From Chloroflexota bacterium (GTDB lineage: Bacteria; Chloroflexota; UBA11872): DNA of 64,000 nt. How positions within the stretch are numbered: the stretch's first letter is position 1; each line of letters starts with the position of its first letter. The position numbers and the translations under genes are program-made. Below are positions 10,731 to 19,887 of the stretch, piece by piece. Below the pieces are notes generated by a model. That model was not told the origin of the DNA, made no database searches, and saw only the letters and a list, made by a program, of their open reading frames with translations. The stretch spans positions 248,001 through 312,000 of the forward strand of contig JAJECS010000024.1 in NCBI GenBank assembly GCA_022821905.1. Reading direction: 5' to 3'.

Positions 10731-11162
10731 ATGATCAATGCCATGGCTACGGCTGGAGTTGTGCGCCACACCGTTGCGCAGCCAGGTCGTCGATCGCTGT
10801 CGGAGTGGACGCGCCTGGTGGACACGTGTCTGAGGGATCTCGACCGTCCCATGCGGCTGCGTCGCTCTCCCCTGGTCAAGCTCCCCGGCGTGCACCGCTT
10901 TGCCAAGCGGCGCCACCCCAACAACCCACACGGCCGCGTGCTCGCGCTGCAGGAGCTCTTGATGCGTGCCGTCGATGTGTCGCTTCCCGCGCTCTCCGCA
11001 CGAGAACGCCGGTTCCTTGAGCGATACGCGAGCGGCGAGTCCATTGCGGCCATCGGCCGCGAGATGGGGATGAGCCGCTCGCATCTCTCAAGTGTCTACC
11101 GACCGACCGTGGGCGAGGCGGTGGCGGTGGCGCTCCGCAGCCTCGTCGACGCTGCGCCGTGA
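10731..11162 (+). CDS. HTH regulator of a three-member family in this window ('SRSHLS' type)
   Basis: LSARERRFLERYASGESIAAIGREMGMSRSHLSSVYRPTV; similar to 39531-40175 and 52164-52616. Confidence 0.55.
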   Translation: MINAMATAGVVRHTVAQPGRRSLSEWTRLVDTCLRDLDRPMRLRRSPLVKLPGVHRFAKRRHPNNPHGRVLALQELLMRAVDVSLPALSARERRFLERYASGESIAAIGREMGMSRSHLSSVYRPTVGEAVAVALRSLVDAAP

Positions 11163-11628
11163 CCAACGTGGTGTCCGGCAAGCGGTGTGTACCCAGCAGG
11201 CGAGAGGCCTGCACCGGGCGGGGGGCGCCGATTATGGGGAGAACTGAGGAATCACCATAATAGTTACGCGACGCGAACCACTTTGTTTTGTCGAAACATT
11301 ATTCACAATATGTCTTCGCCCTGGTTTGACAGGCCTCGGAATGTCGCCGTTTGCGAAACGACGGTGTTGGTCGGCGAGGTGATGGGGTCTGCGATGTAGC
11401 GGGCGGCGCCAGAAGCGCCGTGTCGCCGCGTCCCGAGGAACCGCTATGGATCCTCGCAAGCAGCCGGTCGAGCTATCGAGGGCGGACGTCTTCAAGGGTT
11501 GCAATGGCTAGCCCTGGAACATCTCCGTCAACCGCAGCTGCATCCGCAATGCCGCCTACCACAGCCGGCCACGGCTTCGTGCGCGGAAGTGCCCCCATAC
11601 GCTCATGCCCCATCTGAGCGAAGCGCCA

Positions 11629-12842
11629 TCAAACGAGAAGTACCGTCTTCCGCTCCAACGACCCGTCCCAAACCTGTTGGGAGCCCCCTGGCGAGGGGCT
11701 CCGGGTCATCCCTGCGTCATCCCGATGTCCGGAAATGTAGGCGTCCAGGTCCCGCGCGGCCGCCCGCTGCGAGTTCGGGAGCGCGTGGGCGTAGAGGTTC
11801 GCGGTCGTGGACTTGTCCCGATGACCCATCCGATCGCTCACCACCGGCAACGCGTGGCCACGCGCCAGCAGTAGGGTCGCGTGCGTGTGCCGCAGGTCGT
11901 GCAGCCGCGTGTGCCGCGGGAGCCCCGCCCGTGCGAGCGCCGCCTGCACCCAGCGGTAGACCGTGCTCACTTGTAGCGGCTTGCCCAGGGAATCCGCTAC
12001 CACCAGGTCATGGGTGGCGTAGCCGTCGCCTAGCTGCCGCCGCTGCGCAGCCTGTCGTGCGCGCTGGTCCCGCAGAACCGCGAGACCAAACGGTCCCAGT
12101 TCCACGATGCGCACCTGATGGGTCTTGGTCAGTCCGAAGACTAGTCCCTGGCCCTGTACCGGCGTCAGGCTCCGGCGGACGACCACAAAGCCGCGGTCGA
12201 AGTCGACATCCGCCCATTGCAGGCCCAGCAGCTCGCCGCGCGGAGCCCGCCGAGCACGGCCAGGACGAGCAAGGGGTAAACCGGTTGCGACTCGTTCGCC
12301 GCGAACAAGCGCTGCAGCGCCGGCTGGTCGAGGACCGAGACGGCGCGTTGCGGGATGCGCGGCAGTTCGACGGCGTCGGCCGCGTTGCGCGGAACCATCT
12401 GCCACGTGACCGCCTGGGCGAGCGCCTTGTGGATGACCGCATGCACCAGATGTACCGTTGCGGGCGCATCGCCCTGCTCGATGACCTCGTCGCACAGGTG
12501 CTGGACGTCGGCCGGCGTGATCCGGCGCAACGGCAGATGCCCGATGTCGGGAACGATGTGGCGGGCGACGATGCTGGCGTACCGAGCATGCGTACTGGGC
12601 CGCTTGTGCAACCGTAGGTGCGGGAGCCAGCGCTCGTGCAGGTAGCCGCTCAGGAAGGTCCGGCCGGCGCCGGCGACGACCCCGAGTTCCACCTCGCGCT
12701 CGAGGTCAGCGGCGACGCGCTGGGCGTCACGACGCGTGCCTCGAACGGTTCTCGATCGGTAGCGCTTGCGACCCGAGTCGTCGCGCCCGTCGTAGACCCG
12801 GACGCGCCAGGTTCCGCGTCGCATGCGTTGGATTGAAGCCAT
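11629..12842 (-). pseudogene. second site-specific integrase (tyrosine recombinase), frameshifted
   Basis: N-terminal frame MASIQRMRRGTWRVRVYDGRDDSGRKRYRSRTV...LVLAVLGGLR; C-terminal frame RGELLGLQWADVDFDRGF...RLHDLRHTHATLLLARGHALPVVSDRMGHRDKSTTANLYAHALP. The two frames differ near 12240, consistent with one missing base. Confidence 0.8.
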
Positions 12843-12853
12843 GGATGTACCAC

Positions 12854-13081
12854 CTATGGATTGATGTCCCAAATACCGGCCGGAAGGCCGGTCGGATCGG
12901 GATTGTTGATGAGCCGCATGAGCGCGGCATAGGGAATGCGGATGTGCCGCCCGACCCTGAGCGACGGGATCGTGCCGTCCTGCACCGCGCGGCGCACGGC
13001 TTTCGGGCCGGTGCGTAGTAGTGCGGCGGCCTCGTCGACAGTGATGACAGCCGGTCGGTCGGTAGCGACGGTCGGCGTCAT
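12854..13081 (-). CDS. excisionase-like helix-turn-helix protein
   Basis: 75 aa; ITVDEAAALLRTGPKAVRRAVQDGTIPSLRVGRHIRIPYAAL (HTH_17/Xis-like), directly upstream of the integrase. Confidence 0.8.
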   Translation of the reverse strand: MTPTVATDRPAVITVDEAAALLRTGPKAVRRAVQDGTIPSLRVGRHIRIPYAALMRLINNPDPTGLPAGIWDINP

Positions 13082-13569
13082 CGTGGATCGTCGCCGAACC
13101 CAAGCGCGCGACGCCGTCGACCGAGGCTCAGCTGCAGACCGGCCGCCGGGTTCTGGGGGCCAGCAATTCGGCCGTCATCCGCCAGGGCGTCGCCATCGGT
13201 CGTAGTCCAACCGGCCAGGTGAGGCTGGTGTGCAGAGCGTCTTCAGCCACTTTGGCCGATGGACGGGACGGGGCAGCTTGCGTAGGGCATTGCCGTCTTC
13301 AATTCCTCGCACACGGCACCACTGTAGGCCGGTGCCTCGCGGGGTGACATGCAGGATTCCGTAGCCGTTGCGCCGCCCTTCAGGCCCGAACCTGAGACCA
13401 GCCGCACGGTTGTGCAGCGGGGGGTACGTCGCCCGGCCGCGGCGCATCGCCGAAGAACCCGACCTCAAAGGCGCGCTCTGCTGCGACAACTCCCGCGACT
13501 GCTGATTCGGCTCGGTCTCGTGCAGTCGGTAGGGACGCCGGTACCTGTCGCTACCCGCCGGCCTCCGAC

Positions 13570-15093
13570 TCAGCGCTGCCTGAGGGTGTTGACCACACTG
13601 GCCAGCAGGGGCGCCAGCGCCGCCGCGGACGGACAGTCGATGAAGCGCTCCCCGAAGAGGTTGCGCATCTCCCGCCGGTTGCCGGCTTCCAGTTCGACGC
13701 CCAGCCCCAGCACCTCGATCCGGGCCTCGGCCGCGCAGTGGTTCAGATGCCCCACGGCCGGCGGGTCGTGCGGCTCCCCGTCGTGGATGATCACCAGCAC
13801 CTTCAGCGTCTCGGGCCGCGCGGTCATCTCGTTCAGGAGCGCCTGGTAGGCCGGGCTCATGGCGCTGCCCGTGTTGGCCGGCAGTCCCGCCAGCCGTGCC
13901 AGCGCCCGCTCCGACGCGTCGCCCGACCGCAGGATCCACTCCGCGCCCTCGAAGGCGACCACCCCGTGCCAGACGTCCAGCTCCGCGCAGGCGAGGTGCA
14001 GCGTGGCCGCCGCCACCCGGGCCGCCGCCATCCGCGCCCCGTCCATCGAACCCGACCGGTCCAGCAGCACGCCCATCGCCACGGACTGCGAATCGGGCTC
14101 CGGCTCCGCCGGCATCACGAAGGGCGTGGCGTCCTAGCTGCGGATCGCCGCCCGCAGGCTCAGCCGCCCATGGCGATCGGTCCACTCCGGCGTGCGCGCC
14201 ACCTCCGGCAGGGCGAGCCGCGCCACCAGCTCCGACGCCAGCGGCTCCGCCGCCGCCAGCAGCGGGCCCGGCGGCGCCAGCAACCGCTCGGGGCCGAACC
14301 CCGCCGTCCCCACCTCGGCTGGAAGCTCGTCGTCGTCCGTTGCTGACTTGCCGGGATCCTGCCAGTCGGTCCCTCCGCTCAGCGGCGGCTCGGCCGGATC
14401 GGATCGCGTCCCACGGGTCGGCGCCACCGGCACCGGCACACACTGGGGCAGCGGCTGCTCCAATCCCAGGATCGCCACGATCTGCTCCGCGAGGTCGTAA
14501 ACCCGTCCCGTGTCCGGCGCCACCCACGCCCGCTCGACGAGGGACTTCACCTGGCGCCAGCGCCGCCGGTTCACCGCCGACAGGTACCCGTTCAGGGGCA
14601 GCCCGAGCCGTTGCGCCCAGCGCCACTGCAGCGCCGCCAGCACCACCCAGCGCGGGTCGACCGGGTCCTGCAACTCCCCGCGCGGATGTCCCAGCGGCAG
14701 GACGCGCCCGTATCAATGTCGCGTCAGCGCCGTCAGCGCCCGGCGCACCGTCCAGAACTGCCCGCCCATGATCCGCTCGATGCGCTCGTCCTCCAGCACG
14801 TTGGTGACCTGCTGCACCACCGGGGTGGCGCCGTCGCGCGGCGTCGTGTAGCGCGCATGGCCCACTTCGTGCACCAGCAAGCCGCGCGTCAGCAGGTATT
14901 GGGTCCGCGGCGGGCCCGGGTGGGCCCGCGGGTTCACCGTGATCGTGCGCCGGGCGAAGTCGCACACGCCGCTCAGGCAGATGTTCGGGTCGTCCTCGAG
15001 CTCCACCGCGAAGGCGTAGGGGCCCAGGAACGACTTGCCGTAGGTCACGAGCTGCCGCTCGATGCTCGGCCACTGATACCACCGCACCGCCAT
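13570..15093 (-). pseudogene. metallopeptidase-like + von Willebrand factor A protein, interrupted by two in-frame stops
   Basis: ORFs 14713-15093 (HEVGHARYTT), 14134-14673 and 13570-14118 (VAMGVLLDRSGSMDGARM MIDAS-like) share one frame (differences 420 and 555), split by TGA (LTRH*YGRVLPLG) and TAG (AAIRS*DATPFVMPAEP). Confidence 0.7.
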
Positions 15094-15181
15094 TGGTCGT
15101 CCTCCTTCTTGTCGGGAAACATGAGAGGCCCGCGCCGCACATGGCGCGGGCCTCGGAACACTTGGGGCTTCGCGGCCTGGG

Positions 15182-16335
15182 TCAGACGCCCACCGGTCGG
15201 TGATTGGCCACCATCTGCAGCAGCAGGTCGCGCGTCTCGCTTGTCACCCGCCCGTCGGAGTCACGACCGGCCACTCCCGGCAGCCAGGACATCAGCGCCG
15301 CATCCGCCAGGATGCGTCCCGGATCCCCCGGGCCCTGCAGCGGCTCCCGCACCAACTCGCCCCAGGCCAGCAATCCCCGCGGCGACATGTGCGCCGGCAG
15401 TTGCCGCGTGCGCCGCAGGGCGCGCGTCTCCTGGGCCACCCGTACCATCCACGTGGCCACCGCCGCCGGCAGGCCCGTGCGCCGGCGCAGCAGCGTCGCC
15501 TCGTCCTTCGGCTCCAGGTAGTCGAACTCCAGCGTCACCGGGAACCGGTCCGCCAGCGCCGCGTCGATGGGGTTCACCAGGTATCCCTGGCCCTGGTTCA
15601 TGGCCATCAGCACCATGAACCCCTCGACCGCCCGCACCTCGCGTGAGCCGTGCTCGGTCAGCACCAGCGCCCGGCGCGAGATCGCGCCCAGCAGCACGTT
15701 CAACGTCTTGCCGGGCATGCGATTGGCCTCGTCCACGAACAGCACCTGCCCCTGCCGCATGGCCTGCGTCAACGGCCCGTCGGCCCAGGTGTAGCGGGCC
15801 GCGGGGCTGCCGGTCTCTAGGTCGCCGCCCGCCGCCAGGCGGCAGGCGATCTCTGCTTGCACCGTGAATGGGTCCGCCTCAGCCGACCGGTCCGGCACAT
15901 AGCCGCCCAGCAGGTCCACCGGCTGCATCGCCTCGTGGCCTTCGAAAGTCCGCAGCTCGCGGTGGCCGTAGCGTGCGGCCTCGGCGGCGCACAGGGACTT
16001 GCCCGTCCCCGCGGGCCCACCAGCATGGCGTGCAGGCCACGTTCCACCGCCAGGACCAGCTGGCCGAGCTGCGGCCCGCAAAACGCGGCGCCCTCCACAC
16101 GGCGCGTCAGCGCCTCCGGCAGGCGGCTGGGCACCACCAATCCCGTCGCCCGGTAGGCGGTCAGGGCCTCCGGGTCGGTCAGCAGCGGTGCCAGGTCGTC
16201 CGAGATCGGGTCGGGCCGCGCCTCGCACGCCACCTCGATCACCAGTCGGTGCAACCGGTCGTTGACCGGCGCCGGCGTCTGGTCGCGGAACAGCAGCCAG
16301 TACCAGAGCTCATCCGCCACCCGCGCCAGAGGCAC
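15182..16335 (-). pseudogene. MoxR/CbbQ-type AAA+ ATPase, frameshifted in the Walker A motif
   Basis: Upstream frame ...LVLAVERGLHAMLVGPRGRAS; downstream frame GTGKSLCAAEAARYGHRELRTFEG...GQVLFVDEANRM...MNQGQGYLVNPIDAALADRFPVTLEF. Junction near 16010-16020. True start ambiguous. Confidence 0.7.
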
Positions 16336-16360
16336 GGCCAGGGACTCGCTCAGCTCTCGG

Positions 16361-16918
16361 TCAGCGGCCTGCCAGGCCGCCAGCAGCGCCTCCCAGGCGT
16401 CCAGCAGATCGGTCGCCGAGCATCCGCAGGGCTTTCACCTGAATGGGAAGCACATCCGCCGTCGCGGAACTGCTAGCCGGTACCGCCAATGGCGCCGTTG
16501 GATGGCTGACCTGACGGCGGGCCCCGCGTGGGCGATCGATCCAATCGGGATCCACCGCCACCCGGTGCCAGGTGCCGCGCGCCACATGCGTCGGGCGCAC
16601 CCCGCCGGTCAACTGCCGGATCGCGGCCGCCGCCTGCCGCCGGGTGATGTCGCCCACCGCCACGCCGAAGCGCACCGGCAGCTCCCGCCGCCAGTCGGCG
16701 CCGAGCAGCTCCGCCAGCAGGGTCAGCTGCCGGTTGCGCGCCGGCCGCTCCCGATACGGCACCTGCCGCACGACGCTCGCGTAGGGCCGCTTGCCACCGG
16801 CGGTCGGTATCGACTCGCCGACCGCGTTTGTCACTTGCGTGGGGGCCGTCACCGGCCCGCCACGCCGCACCATGCGCCGTGCTGCCGGCGGCAGCAGACG
16901 CCCTAAACCTGGGATCAT
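16361..16918 (-). CDS. conserved hypothetical protein upstream of the MoxR/VWA module
   Basis: ATG at plus-strand CAT 16916-16918 with GGAGAAG RBS; MIPGLGRLLPPAARRMVRRGG... Confidence 0.5.
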   Translation of the reverse strand: MIPGLGRLLPPAARRMVRRGGPVTAPTQVTNAVGESIPTAGGKRPYASVVRQVPYRERPARNRQLTLLAELLGADWRRELPVRFGVAVGDITRRQAAAAIRQLTGGVRPTHVARGTWHRVAVDPDWIDRPRGARRQVSHPTAPLAVPASSSATADVLPIQVKALRMLGDRSAGRLGGAAGGLAGR

Positions 16919-17664
16919 GACGCTTCTCCTTTGCCCATTGAGGGCACGAAGACCCGCCGGATCCCATCGCCGGCGGGCCGTCGGCCACCCTCCGGTGGCC
17001 GTCCCGCCGGCGCCTTCGTACGCCGACCTCGAACCTTGACGCCCGGAGCGACCTCCCAGCGCTTCGGTGTCCCACTCACTCGGACCGGGCAACCTCCCGT
17101 TGCCCGGTCGCCTCAATCCGTGTCGCGGGCCCGCGGCGGTTTCGTGTTGCGCGGGATGCGCGACACGGCCAGCGTGCCCTGGATGCGCCGGGGTGCCTAT
17201 CCAGGTTTCCGCAAATGTGGAGAGTCAAGGCGACACAGCCGCCGAGGAGACCGACCAGCGGGTACCGCAGCCGCTCACAACATCCCCATGGTCAACACAG
17301 CTGACGTCGTTCACCGATGCCCGGCGAATATCCACATCGCTCACCTAGCCTCAAAAGGGAAACGCTTGCGAGACAGCCAGACGAATGTAGTGGGTGCGCG
17401 AGTGTCCTAGCGTGCCGACCGCTGAGCAATCTCGCCGCCGTCGTGCATTAGGACCACTCCTAGATCATTACAGCAGCCACGCTGAAGAAGATTCCCCCAA
17501 GGTGCGGAAACCGGACAGGATGCGACCGTTGCAGTCCCCCATTGCGCACCCGCTACCAATCGACCTCTCCGCCTTGTACTCTTGCCAACGCCACCCGGAA
17601 TGACCAGCTACTCCTTTCCTCCACTCCCCTTTCACCAGCCCCACCTACGGAAGGCCACCTACTC

Positions 17665-18189
17665 GTGCCAACCGCCCAGCTCCTCGACGCTATCCGAGAC
17701 GACGACCACCTGTTGGGCCGCTATCAGGTAACTTTCATGCTCTCTCCGCCGCTTTTGGCTCCGATAGGTGCCAACCTTCCCACCCTTGACTGGCACTCGA
17801 TACCCTATGGCGCAGCACAAGTTTCCAGAGTCCCAAACGATAAGCGCGGTGTATATGCCCTAGTAATAGGCACCGATCCCGCCTCAGTACCTCCCCATGG
17901 ATATGTTTGTTACATCGGCATCAGCGGCCATAATTCTAATCGATCACTCCGGTCGCGCTATCGCGATTATTTGAACGAAAGGATTTACGCTAAGCGCAAG
18001 CATATTGCGCACTTGATAGTAAAATGGCACGAAGTGCTGCAGTTCTGCTTTGCCCCCGTCGATAGCGACGTCACATCAGACCAACTTTCCCTCATCGAAA
18101 AGAGCCTCAATGACGCATTTATGCCTCCATTTTCACGCCGCGACTTTAGCGCCGAAATTGCCGCCACACGTCGGGCTTTTCGAGGATGA
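17665..18189 (+). CDS. GIY-YIG-like nuclease domain protein
   Basis: GVYALVIGTDP...GYVCYIGISG...SLRSRYRDYLNERI; probable GTG start at 17665 with GGAAGG upstream; stop overlaps next ATG (ATGA). Confidence 0.6.
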   Translation: MPTAQLLDAIRDDDHLLGRYQVTFMLSPPLLAPIGANLPTLDWHSIPYGAAQVSRVPNDKRGVYALVIGTDPASVPPHGYVCYIGISGHNSNRSLRSRYRDYLNERIYAKRKHIAHLIVKWHEVLQFCFAPVDSDVTSDQLSLIEKSLNDAFMPPFSRRDFSAEIAATRRAFRG

Positions 18190-19448
18190 CTTTTGAATTC
18201 CGCGAACTGATTCTCCCCGCACTCCGAGGTGTAATGGGTGACTGGATCTACTACTCGTGCCTAATGGACATGAAGACTCTTGCCAATAGAGTCCACTATG
18301 CTGGCACTCTCCATAAACATGATGGCCTGTCCACAATGATTCAGCGTCATCTGGACGATAAACGGCGCACCACAATATCCGACTACATTCGCGATCAACC
18401 CCAGCGATTCTTTAACTCCCTTGTCTTAGCAACATATGGAGGCGATCCAAGCTGGATATCTCTAGCCGGAATCAATAATCCTTCCGACGAACTTATCCTT
18501 GAGAGCGCCTCTCCAGAGACGATAAGCTCCATTGGATTCCTCATTCTACGGGGAAACGAAAAGCTCTTTGCAGTCGACGGCCAGCATCGTTTAGCGGGAA
18601 TAAAGAAAGCCGTCGAGGACCACTTAGACCAAGATCCTTACGACGAGGTTGCAGTTATAGTGGTGGCTCACAGGCAGGATTCCGAGGGCCTTGAGCGAAC
18701 CAGAAGGCTCTTCACTACGTTGAACAAGACAGCGCGTCCGGTTTCTAAGGGAGATATTATTGCATTAGACGAGGACGATGTAATGGCCATTTGCGTCCGC
18801 AGACTTGTGGACACTAGCGAGCTGTTCGCAGGACCACGCCTTGCATTTGTAGCAGGTAACAATATGCCTGCTTCAAACAAGAAGAGCATGACAACTATTG
18901 GGAATCTCTACGATGTATTATCGATCCTATTCACCAAATGCCAGTGGTGCCTAAGGAAGCCGAAGGCGTCATTGCAGCGAATCAGACCCGAGGAGAAGGA
19001 AATCGACGAGTACTTCCGATATTCGGTGTCATTTTTCGATGCTCTTCGGTCAGAATTCCATGAAATCAGGGAGTTTGTTGAGTCAGGCAACAGCGAATGT
19101 GTAGTAGAGGAATACAGAGGGAGGCATGGCGGCAAAGTCTTATTCCGTCCACTGGGCCTAGAGCTATTTGCGACGGTGACGGCGAGACTTACGGAAGACA
19201 TGGATCTAGAGCGTGCTGTACGCGCGGTAGCGCATCTCCCCAGAAATCTACACGAACAGCCGTTTGAAGGCGTATTGTGGAGCTCGAAAAGGAATACCAT
19301 AATAGGCGGTAACAAGGTTCTTTTGCGAGAGCTACTCTGCTATATGCTCAATAAGAACAGCGAGAGATTCCCGGAGAATGTCCTCCTGGAAGAATACCGC
19401 AGGGCTACGGGGGTTGATTCTATCAAGCTCCCGGGACGTGTACTGTAA
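18186..19448 (+). CDS. DGQHR-domain (DndB-like) protein
   Basis: 420 aa; LFAVDGQHRLAGIKKAVED, RRLFTTLNKTARPVSKGDIIALDEDD are DGQHR/DndB signatures. Confidence 0.8.
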   Translation: MTFEFRELILPALRGVMGDWIYYSCLMDMKTLANRVHYAGTLHKHDGLSTMIQRHLDDKRRTTISDYIRDQPQRFFNSLVLATYGGDPSWISLAGINNPSDELILESASPETISSIGFLILRGNEKLFAVDGQHRLAGIKKAVEDHLDQDPYDEVAVIVVAHRQDSEGLERTRRLFTTLNKTARPVSKGDIIALDEDDVMAICVRRLVDTSELFAGPRLAFVAGNNMPASNKKSMTTIGNLYDVLSILFTKCQWCLRKPKASLQRIRPEEKEIDEYFRYSVSFFDALRSEFHEIREFVESGNSECVVEEYRGRHGGKVLFRPLGLELFATVTARLTEDMDLERAVRAVAHLPRNLHEQPFEGVLWSSKRNTIIGGNKVLLRELLCYMLNKNSERFPENVLLEEYRRATGVDSIKLPGRVL

Positions 19449-19887
19449 GTTGGGCCTGCGATCGCACCCATGAGCGGTGGCGATTCACAACAGGCGAGGA
19501 TCATTCAGGGCTGGATGCGAGCGGTGGAGAAACTCCCACGAGCCGGCCGGGCACAAAGGTTGCCTTACAGGAGTTTGGCTTTGGGCATTGCAGTCTCGAC
19601 TAGAGGGAAGCGCCCGGTTTGGCAGGCCGTGAATCGATCGTCCTTGAGTTCGTCGTCACAAAGGAGCCGAATTGGCCGGCACGTCTGCCCCAAGAGCGCT
19701 CCACGGGTGTTTACGGTCACGGACAATGTGTGAGACCGCGCCGGTGAGACCGTGGGGTGATATTCGCTGTTTGCGGAGCGAGCGCGAGCTTCCGCCCGTG
19801 AGCTATTGGTGCGTAGAGCTCGGGTCGTTTACGTAGAATCTTGGGGTGGTAGCCATTCTCGCTGAGACCCGTGGACGGTAGGGACCA

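Noticed and set aside
11680-11702. Hairpin GGAGCCCC/GGGGCTCC as terminator or att core
   Set aside because: Lies within the integrase C-terminal reading frame, has no T-tract, and no second copy was seen.
5875-14136. Genome-wide TAG reassignment as an explanation of in-frame TAGs
   Set aside because: TAG is used as an ordinary terminal stop by intact genes here (46319-46321 and 47595-47597), and one interrupting codon is TGA.
13175-15142. 655-aa minus-strand ORF
   Set aside because: Out-of-frame reading across the metallopeptidase-VWA gene; Gly/Arg/Ala-rich, while the other frame gives HEVGH and VWA motifs.
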